Below the pieces are notes generated by a model. It was not told the origin of the DNA, made no database searches, and was given only the letters and a program-made list of their open reading frames with translations. Below are positions 1 to 5,147 of a stretch of 5,147 nt of DNA, piece after piece. Each line of letters starts with the position of its first letter. Within the stretch, counting starts at the first letter, position 1. The stretch lies in contig JASHVB010000573.1 in assembly GCA_030039695.1 (NCBI GenBank), positions 1-5,147 on the forward strand. The letters run 5' to 3'. The stretch comes from Acetobacteraceae bacterium (GTDB taxonomy: Bacteria; Pseudomonadota; Alphaproteobacteria; Acetobacterales; Acetobacteraceae). The position numbers were made by a program, and so were the translations under genes.

Positions 1-81
1 CTGACGGTGTTGCCGTCATGGGCGGCGCTGCCGCTGATGCTCGGACTTCTGATCGGCGCGTGGCGGCGCGAGGGGACGTAG
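1..81 (+). CDS. C-terminal end of a probable membrane protein (5' truncated)
   Basis: Frame 1 is open from the left edge and stops at TAG (79-81), leaving 26 residues. They form a hydrophobic stretch rich in Leu, Ala, Gly and Ile (about residues 4-20) followed by a short basic tail, Trp-Arg-Arg-Glu-Gly-Thr. This is what a last transmembrane helix with a cytoplasmic positively charged end looks like. The family cannot be named from so little. The gene lies on the same strand as the aldolase, with 79 bases between its stop and the GTG start chosen there, so co-transcription is possible but unproven. The alternative is that this is chance open frame at a window edge; the hydrophobic-then-basic pattern makes a real gene end more likely. 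Confidence 0.5.
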   Translation: MTVLPSWAALPLMLGLLIGAWRREGT

Positions 82-85
82 CGAC

Positions 86-124
86 GGGTCGCGCGTTGAC
101 CCAAACCCGCCCCGCGCCTAGCGT
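86..124 (+). promoter_or_regulatory. Possible promoter/operator ahead of the aldolase gene
   Basis: TTGACC (96-101) matches five of six bases of the sigma-70 -35 consensus. At 17-base spacing the -10 position holds TAGCGT (119-124), only three of six. The -35 lies in the right half of an inverted repeat, GGGTC-N7-GACCC (86-102), which could be an operator. The repeat has no T-run after it, so it is a poor terminator for the upstream gene. This is a guess from sequence only. Confidence 0.2.
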
Positions 125-147
125 CCGCGTTCTCATTTTCCGACAAT

Positions 148-155
148 GGGGGAAA
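148..155 (+). promoter_or_regulatory. Ribosome binding site that decides the aldolase start
   Basis: The purine run GGGGGAAA ends five bases before the GTG at 161-163, a normal Shine-Dalgarno position for that codon. The in-frame ATG at 146-148 is preceded by a pyrimidine-rich stretch with no such site, and the purine run overlaps and follows it. I therefore place the start at GTG 161 rather than ATG 146. Confidence 0.6.
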
Positions 156-160
156 TTCCC

Positions 161-940
161 GTGGCTAACAAACTCAAGGCGCGGCTTGCCGCCGGCAAAG
201 CCTGCGTCAACGGCTGGCTTGCGATCCCGTCCGGCTTCTCTGCCGAAGTGATGGCGCAGTGCGGCTGGGATAGCGTCACCGTTGATATGCAGCACGGAGT
301 GCAGGACTATCTATCCATGGTGCAGTGCTTCCAGGCCATGACAGCTCACCCTGTCACACCACTGGTGCGCGTGCCGTGGAATGAACCCGGCATCATCGGC
401 AAGGTGCTGGACGGTGGCGCCTGGGGCGTGATTTGCCCGATGGTCAACAACAAGGCGGAAGCGCAGGCGCTGGCCAGCTACAGCCAATATCCGCCTGCCG
501 GCAAGCGCAGCAACGGCCCGATCCGTGCGGCGATGTACGGCGAGGCGTCCAACTACCAAAAGATCGCTAACGACGAAGTCCTGGTGATGCCCATGATCGA
601 AACACAGGAGGGCATCGACAACATCGACGAGATCCTTAGTGTCCCGGGCATCAGCGGTATCTATGTCGGCCCATCCGATATGGGCTTCTCCCTAGGTCTG
701 ATCCCCACGTTGGACCGCGAGGAACCGCTGATCCTCGGCATCTACGAGAAGCTGCTGGCCTCGTGTAAACGCCATGGCAAATTCGCCGGTATCCATAACG
801 CCACGCCCGCCTACGCCGCGCGTATGATCGGCATGGGCTTCCGCTTTGTCACCATTGCAAACGACAGCGGCCTGATGGCGCGCGCTGCGCGTGAGGCAGT
901 AACCGCCACACGCAAGGCGGCGGGAGACGTCGCGTCCTGA
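161..940 (+). CDS. HpcH/HpaI-family class II aldolase (2-keto-3-deoxy-acid / 4-hydroxy-2-oxo-acid aldolase type)
   Basis: A 259-residue cytoplasmic enzyme of the HpcH/HpaI family: divalent-metal-dependent aldolases that reversibly split 4-hydroxy-2-keto acids into pyruvate (or a related keto acid) and an aldehyde. Length is typical for HpaI and GarL, and the protein spans a whole TIM-barrel. Numbering from GTG 161: the catalytic His is H45 in VDMQHG, the substrate-binding Arg is R70 in PLVRVP, and the glycine-rich LDGGAWGVICPMVN follows at 83-96. Metal ligands are E147 in MIETQEG and D173 in GPSDM, matching E149 and D175 of E. coli HpaI. The GKRSNGPIRA stretch (114-123) is also family-typical. 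The start rests on the purine run at 148-155; starting at ATG 146 would add five residues. Substrate is uncertain. No homoprotocatechuate genes are nearby, while a sugar-acid dehydratase lies downstream on the same strand, so a GarL-like role in sugar-acid breakdown is the best inference. The gene converges with the phosphatase gene. Confidence 0.9.
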   Translation: MANKLKARLAAGKACVNGWLAIPSGFSAEVMAQCGWDSVTVDMQHGVQDYLSMVQCFQAMTAHPVTPLVRVPWNEPGIIGKVLDGGAWGVICPMVNNKAEAQALASYSQYPPAGKRSNGPIRAAMYGEASNYQKIANDEVLVMPMIETQEGIDNIDEILSVPGISGIYVGPSDMGFSLGLIPTLDREEPLILGIYEKLLASCKRHGKFAGIHNATPAYAARMIGMGFRFVTIANDSGLMARAAREAVTATRKAAGDVAS

Positions 941-1024
941 TGCGGGAAAGGTCAGGGCTTCGCCTCTGTGGCCGCGCTGAGGGGCGGCGGGAGGCGCTCA
1001 CGACGCCGAGCCTTCGCACCCTCT

Positions 1025-1062
1025 AGGGCTGGATGGCCGGAATGCTCCGGCCATCCAACCTT
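1025..1062. terminator. Strong hairpin between convergent genes, probable bidirectional terminator
   Basis: A perfect 12-bp inverted repeat (left arm 1030-1041, right arm 1046-1057) encloses an ATGC loop. The stem can extend past one C-A mismatch to 1025/1062 with two G-C pairs, a G-T wobble and an A-T pair. It sits 90 bases after the aldolase stop (counted to 1030) and 60 bases from the end of the oppositely oriented phosphatase gene, where both transcripts should stop. There is no long T-run on either side (on the + strand only CCTTGCCTTG), so it departs from the classic intrinsic terminator. It could instead be a mRNA-stabilising or repeated extragenic palindrome. Confidence 0.55.
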
Positions 1063-1117
1063 GCCTTGACCAAACGGGTGCGCTTGTCCATCAATCACAT
1101 CGACCGATTGATCGCGC

Positions 1118-1759
1118 TCATCGCAACGATTGCAAATGCGAAGCTTCGTTCACGCTGAGCACCCGCCAGCCGTCACCGTCGTGGTAGCTCACGAGATTAA
1201 GCGCGCAGGGGTCCTGCCGCAGGTGCCAGAGCCGCGATAACGGCAGGTCGAGTGCGAGTAACAAAAGGGTGCGATTGACTGAATCGTGCCCGACCAGCAG
1301 CACGGTCTCGCCGCGGTGTCTGGCGACGATGGTGTGCATGGTTTCGGCGACGCGCTCAGCCAGTTGCAACAGCGTCTCGCCGCCGGGGATGACGGCGAGG
1401 TGCGGCGCATCGAACCAGCGGGCAAAGCCTTCGGGATCGGCCTGCTGCACCTCTTGGTAGCTGCGGCCTTGCCAATCGCCGTAGTTGATGTCCAGGAAGC
1501 TCGGCATCGGCACGACTGGCAGCGTCAGAGGCCGGACGATGATTTCCGCTGTCGTCATGCAGCGCGACAAAGGGCTGGCGTAAGCTGCAGCGGGGTGCGG
1601 CAAATAGCCCAGCAGGTCCCGTGTCATTTCTGCCTGCCGCGTGCCGCGGGCGGTTAGCGGTAAATCCGTCTGTCCGCGAAAGCGCGGTGGAAAGATCCCT
1701 TCGACATGGCCGTGCCGGACCAGCACGATGCGGGTGTCCACACTTGCGTTATTGCTCAT
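1118..1759 (-). CDS. Histidine phosphatase family protein (phosphoglycerate mutase-like)
   Basis: A 213-residue, probably cytoplasmic phosphatase of the histidine phosphatase superfamily, which transfers phosphate through a phospho-histidine. The signature is near the N-terminus: LVRHGHVEG with R15, H16 (nucleophile) and G17. FRGQTDLPLTARG (27-39) follows, then SPLSRC with R66, LDINYGDWQG (89-98), PGGET (124-128) and the second catalytic histidine in VGHDSVNR (H157). The length fits small phosphatases such as alpha-ribazole phosphatase (CobC) and related broad-specificity enzymes rather than glycolytic GpmA. No cobalamin genes are visible, so cobC is not assigned. The usual acid residue of the L-x-E-x-x-x-G-x-W motif is Asp (D90) here. 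The start ATG (1757-1759) has only a weak upstream GGGTGA. It converges with the aldolase gene and diverges from the dehydratase gene. The natural substrate cannot be told from sequence. Confidence 0.9.
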   Translation of the reverse strand: MSNNASVDTRIVLVRHGHVEGIFPPRFRGQTDLPLTARGTRQAEMTRDLLGYLPHPAAAYASPLSRCMTTAEIIVRPLTLPVVPMPSFLDINYGDWQGRSYQEVQQADPEGFARWFDAPHLAVIPGGETLLQLAERVAETMHTIVARHRGETVLLVGHDSVNRTLLLLALDLPLSRLWHLRQDPCALNLVSYHDGDGWRVLSVNEASHLQSLR

Positions 1760-2090
1760 GGCCGATCACCCATCTCAGCGACTGAACGGCCCCGAAGCAT
1801 CGGCCAAGCCTGTCGCATGGCAAGTGACACAAACGTCATCACGCCCCCACGGGCGCCTCGAGGGACCTCATCATTCGCGCCCGGGCGGCCGACGTTGGGA
1901 CAATGCAGCGTCCGGTAAGGGCCGCTCCGCCACGATCCGAATAAGATGGGCAGTGCGCCAGGATAGCGGACAACTGTCGGCGTTTGAAGCCTGCAGCCGT
2001 TTCGCCCCGGCCGTAGACGCCGCGAGTGCGGCTGGGCTAGGCCAGGTTGGTTCGGTATAGACGGCGCCATGCCCCGGCCCGACCACTGGA

Positions 2091-2136
2091 GGTTCTGCTT
2101 CCTTGGAACCGCCGCCCAAGGCATCGCCCTTGGAAC
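2091..2136. repeat. Cluster of short symmetric repeats upstream of the dehydratase gene
   Basis: Three interlocked elements are visible. GGTTC (2091-2095) and GAACC (2106-2110) form an inverted repeat with a 10-base spacer. CCAAGG (2116-2121) and CCTTGG (2128-2133) form a second with a 6-base spacer. CCTTGGAAC occurs twice as a direct repeat (2101-2109 and 2128-2136), 27 bases apart. The cluster lies about 185-230 bases before the dehydratase start. It could be a regulator binding region for sugar-acid genes, but short repeats arise by chance in GC-rich DNA and no regulator gene is in view. Confidence 0.3.
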
Positions 2137-2308
2137 GCATTGCTTGGCTTTGTCCGGGAGCCGCCGACGCAGAGGTCACGAGCGGCTCGGACCACCGCCT
2201 CTCGGATACAGCCAACTGATCGATTGCAAAGGCGAGGCCTTGCGGGGCGGGCAGGGGAGCAGCGCTCGTCCGATGGATTTCGGGGCGGACCGCGGCCATT
2301 CCACCAGC

Positions 2309-2314
2309 AAGGAG
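2309..2314 (+). promoter_or_regulatory. Ribosome binding site of the dehydratase gene
   Basis: AAGGAG is a near-perfect Shine-Dalgarno core with seven bases between it and the ATG at 2322. It fixes the dehydratase start and suggests efficient translation, in contrast to the weak sites ahead of the phosphatase gene and alaS. Confidence 0.8.
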
Positions 2315-2321
2315 CACAACC

Positions 2322-3845
2322 ATGTCCCCAACGCCGGTAATCCGCCTGCACCCCGACGATGACGTGGTGATCGCGCGGGCCACGTTGCTGCCTGGCGCAG
2401 TGGTGGCCGAGGGAGTGGCGGCGGGGCAGCGCATTCCGGCCGGGCACAAGGTGGCCGTGCGGCCGATCGCGGTGGGCGAACCGGTGCGACGCTATGGACA
2501 GATCATCGGGTTTGCCTCTGCGCTGATCGAGCCGGGGCAGCAGGTGCACGTGCACAATTGCGAGATGGGTGATTTCGCCAAGGACTATGCATTCGGGGTG
2601 GACGCGAAGCCAACTGCCTCTGCCAATTCGCCCGCGGGCTTCTTGGGCATACGTCGGCCCGATGGGCGCGTGGCGACGCGGAACTACATTGGCATCCTCA
2701 CCAGCGTGAATTGCAGCGCTCATGTCGCGGGCCTGGTCGCCGATATGTTCCGGCGCAACCCGTTCACCGGTGATGATCCGCTGGCACAATATCCGAACGT
2801 CGATGGTGTGGTCGCGCTGACACACAAGACCGGCTGCGGCATGAGCGAGGGCGACGGGCTGCGGCTGTTGCGCCGTACTCTCGGGGGCTACGCGCGACAT
2901 GCGAATTTCTCCCACATCGTCATGCTGGGGCTCGGCTGCGAGGTCAACCAGATCGGCGGGCTTATGGAGGAACAACGCCTCGCAGGGCGGTTGAAGGCGA
3001 TGGACATCCAGTCGATGGGCGGCACACGCAAGACCGTCGCCGCTGGCGTGGAATTCGTGAAGGATGTGCTGGCGGAAGCGAACGCGGTGACGCGCGAGCC
3101 GGTGCCGGCGAGCGAACTGACGGTGGCGCTGCAGTGTGGCGGGTCCGACGGGTATTCCGGCGTCTCTGCCAATCCCGCGCTGGGCGCAGCGAGCGATCTG
3201 CTGGTGCAGCACGGCGGCACGGTGATTTTGTCCGAAACGCCGGAGACTTACGGTGCAGAGCACCTGCTGACGCGACGCGCGGTGTCGCGCGAGGTCGGTG
3301 AGAAGCTGGTCGCTCTGATGCGTTGGTGGGAGGCATACACGCAGCGCGAGGGTGCGGAGATGAACGCCAATCCCTCACCCGGCAACAAGGCGGGCGGACT
3401 GACGACAATTCTGGAGAAGTCGCTCGGCGCGATGGCCAAGGCGGGCTCGACTAACCTGGTCGATGTGGTGGGCTATGCCGAGCCAGTTACCGCGAGGGGC
3501 TTCGTGTTTATGGATACGCCCGGCTACGATCCCGTTGCGGCGACGGGTCAGGTGGCGGGCGGTGCCAACATGGTGTGCTTCACCACGGGCCGCGGGTCTG
3601 TGTTCGGCTGCAAGCCGGCGCCTTCCATCAAGCTGGCAACAAACTCGCCGATGTATCGGCGGATGGAAGATGACATGGACGTCAACTGTGGGACGATCCT
3701 CGACGGCGACGAGACGGTGCAGGAATGCGGCCAGCGGATCTTCGAACTGATGCTGCGCGTGGCAAGCGGTGAACAGACCAAGAGTGAGACGTTCGATTTC
3801 GGCGCGGCCGAGTTCGCACCATGGGTGATCGGCGCGACGATGTAG
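2322..3845 (+). CDS. UxaA/GarD-family sugar-acid dehydratase (altronate or galactarate dehydratase type)
   Basis: A complete 507-residue cytoplasmic enzyme of the family holding E. coli altronate dehydratase UxaA (495 aa) and galactarate dehydratase GarD (523 aa). These remove water from a sugar acid to give a 2-keto-3-deoxy acid and need a divalent metal. The N-terminal SAF domain is about residues 5-85, with GHKVAVRPIAVGEPVRRYG and then HVHNCEMGDF. A linker of about 20 residues leads to the catalytic part, which opens at about 107 with TRNYIGILTSVNC (119-131). Family blocks follow: HKTGCG (168-173), GLGCEVNQ (203-210), QCGGSDGYSGVSANP (271-285), NPSPGNKAGG (350-359), TTGRGSVFG (421-429) and IKLATN (436-441). 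Both domains sit in one chain, so it is not a split enzyme. NPSPGNKAGG and SETPETYGAEHLL (304-316) look closer to UxaA than GarD, but this family has many paralogues and the substrate is unproven. AAGGAG at 2309 fixes the start. Its product type is what the upstream aldolase could split. Confidence 0.92.
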   Translation: MSPTPVIRLHPDDDVVIARATLLPGAVVAEGVAAGQRIPAGHKVAVRPIAVGEPVRRYGQIIGFASALIEPGQQVHVHNCEMGDFAKDYAFGVDAKPTASANSPAGFLGIRRPDGRVATRNYIGILTSVNCSAHVAGLVADMFRRNPFTGDDPLAQYPNVDGVVALTHKTGCGMSEGDGLRLLRRTLGGYARHANFSHIVMLGLGCEVNQIGGLMEEQRLAGRLKAMDIQSMGGTRKTVAAGVEFVKDVLAEANAVTREPVPASELTVALQCGGSDGYSGVSANPALGAASDLLVQHGGTVILSETPETYGAEHLLTRRAVSREVGEKLVALMRWWEAYTQREGAEMNANPSPGNKAGGLTTILEKSLGAMAKAGSTNLVDVVGYAEPVTARGFVFMDTPGYDPVAATGQVAGGANMVCFTTGRGSVFGCKPAPSIKLATNSPMYRRMEDDMDVNCGTILDGDETVQECGQRIFELMLRVASGEQTKSETFDFGAAEFAPWVIGATM

Positions 3846-3884
3846 CGGGTTGCTGTTGCAGCGGTGCCGAGCGGTGAGGATGCA

Positions 3885-3922
3885 GGTGCAATGCGGCCCG
3901 CCGGGTGACATCCGCATGCACC
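3885..3922 (+). terminator. Bulged hairpin after the dehydratase gene, possible terminator
   Basis: The left arm (3885-3896, GGTGCAATGCGG) pairs with the right arm (3912-3922, CCGCATGCACC) over 11 base pairs with one bulged A. The 15-base loop contains a small CCC-GCC-GGG that could nest inside. It begins 39 bases past the dehydratase stop. The following bases include only a short TCGTTT, so intrinsic termination would be weak. It might instead belong to the alaS leader. Confidence 0.35.
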
Positions 3923-3971
3923 GTGTCGTTTGGGGGAACTCGACGCGGCCATCGACGCGGCGGCGCAGCAC

Positions 3972-4002
3972 GGCCGCATCCGGCAGAGCGTCCGGATCGG
4001 CC
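3972..4002 (+). promoter_or_regulatory. Second bulged hairpin upstream of alaS
   Basis: GGCCG-C-ATCCGG (3972-3983) pairs with CCGGATCGGCC (3992-4002): 11 base pairs, one bulged C in the left arm and an 8-base loop. It lies 156 bases before the alaS ATG and has no T-run after it. It could be an operator, a leader RNA structure or a second terminator for the dehydratase transcript. E. coli AlaRS is known to repress its own gene through a palindrome at the alaS start site, but nothing here proves the same use. Confidence 0.25.
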
Positions 4003-4158
4003 TGCGCGCTCTTGACCGCCCTCGCGCTGCCCGCGCCCGGGCGCCGCGTGTAAGCTCTTGGCCCCGGCTCCGTTGTCCTCCGCCCCGCGTGACTTCCGCC
4101 CCTCCCCGCGCTACGTCCCCTCCTTTCGCCCACACCTTCAGGACACCAACTGACCGCC

Positions 4159-5147
4159 ATGGCCAGCAGCAACGACATCCGCGCCACCTTCCTCGACTAT
4201 TTCGCACGCAACGGGCACACGGTGGTCGCCAGCTCGCCCCTCGTGCCGCGCAACGACCCGACGCTGATGTTCACCAACGCGGGTATGGTGCAGTTCAAGA
4301 ACGTCTTCACCGGCCAGGAGAAGCGCCCGTATGCGCGCGCCACCACGGCGCAAAAATGCGTGCGCGCCGGCGGTAAGCACAACGACCTCGACAACGTGGG
4401 ATACACGGCGCGGCATCACACGTTCTTCGAGATGCTCGGCAATTTCAGCTTCGGTGACTATTTCAAGGAAGCCGCGATCCCCTACGCCTGGGAGCTGATC
4501 ACGCGTGATTACGGACTGCCGAAGCACAAGCTACTGGTTACCGTCTACGCCGAGGACGATGACGCAGCAGCGATTTGGAAGAAGGTCACCGGGCTCCCAG
4601 AGGACAGGATCATCCGCATCGCCACCGACGCTAATTTCTGGCGCATGGGCGAGACCGGCCCATGCGGCCCGTGCAGCGAAATTTTCTACGACCACGGCTC
4701 GCACATTCCCGGCGGTCCACCCGGCAGTCCGGACGAGGACGGCGACCGATTCGTCGAGATCTGGAACTTGGTGTTCATGCAGTTCGAGGAAGGTCCCCCC
4801 GGCCATCGGGTGAATCTGCCGCGGCCCAGCATCGACACCGGCATGGGACTGGAACGGCTCGCCGCCATCTTGCAAGGCAAGCACGACAACTACGACACGG
4901 ACACCTTTCGCGCGCTGATCCTCGCCAGTGCCGAGGCGACCGGGCAGGACCCGGACGGTCTGCACAAGGTCAGCCACCGCGTTATCGCCGACCATTTGCG
5001 CAGCACGGCCTTCCTGATCGCCGACGGCGTGCTGCCGTCGAACGAGGGCCGCGGCTATGTGCTCCGCCGCATCATGCGCCGCGCCATGCGGCACGCGACG
5101 CTCCTTGGCGCCAAGGAGCCGCTGATGTACCGCCTGGTGCCGGCGCT
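4159..5147 (+). CDS. alaS: Alanyl-tRNA synthetase, N-terminal 329 residues (3' truncated by window edge)
   Basis: AlaRS charges tRNA-Ala with alanine in the cytoplasm, an essential class II synthetase usually near 880 residues in bacteria; here only the catalytic domain and the start of the tRNA-recognition part are visible. The frame stays open to the right edge. The N-terminus [20 protein letters not shown], then [16 protein letters not shown] (28-43), is diagnostic. Class II motif 2 lies around 61-101, [20 protein letters not shown] followed by [27 protein letters not shown] is at 165-175, and motif 3, DTGMGLERL, at 226-234. [22 protein letters not shown] (270-291) and [18 protein letters not shown] (295-312) are typical AlaRS blocks. 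The ATG at 4159 gives the expected N-terminus. Its ribosome site is weak: AGGA at 4140-4143 is 15 bases away. The GPPGHRVNL stretch before motif 3 is a variable insert region and is unremarkable. The dehydratase ends 313 bases upstream, so alaS probably has its own promoter. Confidence 0.97.
   Translation, partial: MASSNDIRATFLDYFARNGHTVVASSPLVPRNDPTLMFTNAGMVQFKNVFTGQEKRPYARATTAQKCVRAGGKHNDLDNVGYTARHHTFFEMLGNFSFGDYFKEAAIPYAWELITRDYGLPKHKLLVTVYAEDDDAAAIWKKVTGLPEDRIIRIATDANFWRMGETGPCGPCSEIFYDHGSHIPGGPPGSPDEDGDRFVEIWNLVFMQFEEGPPGHRVNLPRPSIDTGMGLERLAAILQGKHDNYDTDTFRALILASAEATGQDPDGLHKVSHRVIADHLRSTAFLIADGVLPSNEGRGYVLRRIMRRAMRHATLLGAKEPLMYRLVPA

Larger units (their letters stand above)
1760..2321. 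other. 562-base gap with no recognisable gene, between divergent genes
   Basis: This region separates the starts of the phosphatase (- strand) and the dehydratase (+ strand) and should hold both promoters. Several open frames cross it on both strands, but their translations are Arg/Pro/Ser-rich, show no domain motif I recognise, lack clear ribosome sites and mostly run into the neighbouring genes in the wrong frame. They look like GC-rich chance frames or the remains of a decayed gene. A TATAGA (2056-2061) resembles a -10 box but has no matching -35 at 17-18 bases. No convincing promoter was found for either gene. The only ordered structure I see is the symmetric cluster near 2091-2136. Confidence 0.5.
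3846..4158. other. 313-base intergenic region ahead of alaS
   Basis: No gene is supported here. Open frames on either strand translate into Arg/Ala/Pro-rich peptides without motifs. The region holds two bulged hairpins (3885-3922 and 3972-4002) and a 12-base perfect palindrome GCGCCCGGGCGC (4033-4044), followed by a pyrimidine-rich stretch leading to the alaS start. TTGACC (4012-4017) resembles a -35 box, but no acceptable -10 lies 16-18 bases downstream. The alaS promoter should be here but I cannot place it. Confidence 0.5.

Noticed and set aside
1066..1071. TTGACC resembling a -35 box in the convergent gap
   Set aside because: It faces the 3' end of an opposing gene and has no -10 partner at 16-18 bases; treated as chance.
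1090..1112. ATCAATC-N9-GATTGAT inverted repeat just past the phosphatase 3' end
   Set aside because: The stem is only seven AT-rich pairs with a 9-base loop and no T-run; too weak to call a terminator beside the much stronger hairpin at 1030-1057.
1286..1657. 123-codon + strand frame inside the phosphatase gene
   Set aside because: It is antisense to the RHG and GHD phosphatase motifs; the translation has no recognisable family.
1118..1759. Naming the phosphatase cobC (alpha-ribazole phosphatase)
   Set aside because: Family motifs fit several substrates and no cobalamin biosynthesis gene is in the window.
2037..3263. 408-codon open frame on the - strand across the dehydratase gene
   Set aside because: It is antisense to a clearly identified enzyme, Arg/His/Pro-rich and motif-free, and has no ribosome site; GC-rich codon bias on the + strand creates such mirror frames.
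3375..4187. 270- and 219-codon - strand frames across the dehydratase end and alaS start
   Set aside because: They cross two real genes in antisense, are low-complexity and Arg-rich, and show no domain.
3930..4376. 148-codon + strand frame running into alaS in another frame
   Set aside because: It starts at TTG without a good ribosome site and its second half overlaps the conserved AlaRS N-terminus in the wrong frame.
4531..5094. 187-codon - strand frame inside alaS
   Set aside because: It lies entirely antisense to conserved AlaRS motifs, so it is a shadow.

Overview
The window reads as an ordinary chromosomal stretch of a GC-rich proteobacterium, most likely an alphaproteobacterium and possibly Acetobacteraceae or another Rhodospirillales member. 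That placement is inferred from the GC-rich codon choice and the feel of the AlaS and UxaA-family proteins; no search was run. There are five protein-coding genes, two of them cut by the window edges. I see no RNA gene, CRISPR array, insertion sequence or prophage gene.

Layout: (1) 1-81, + strand, the last 26 codons of a gene ending in a hydrophobic, probably membrane-spanning segment. (2) 161-940, + strand, an HpcH/HpaI-family class II aldolase. (3) About 1025-1062, a strong hairpin in the gap between converging genes, probably a terminator. (4) 1118-1759, - strand, a histidine phosphatase (phosphoglycerate mutase-like). (5) 1760-2321, a 562-base gap with no recognisable gene but a small cluster of symmetric repeats. 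(6) 2322-3845, + strand, a full-length UxaA/GarD-family sugar-acid dehydratase. (7) 3846-4158, a 313-base gap with two bulged hairpins. (8) From 4159 past the right edge, + strand, alaS (alanyl-tRNA synthetase, first 329 residues).

Function: the dehydratase and the aldolase fit consecutive steps of sugar-acid breakdown. A UxaA/GarD-type enzyme turns an aldonate or aldarate into a 2-keto-3-deoxy acid, and an HpcH/HpaI-type (GarL-like) aldolase splits such acids into pyruvate and an aldehyde. They share a strand but are separated by the opposing phosphatase gene and a long gap, so they are not a simple operon. alaS is a housekeeping gene and the phosphatase has no obvious link to either. No new system is evident. 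The most useful second looks are the dehydratase/aldolase pairing, the hairpins ahead of alaS, and the unexplained 562-base gap.
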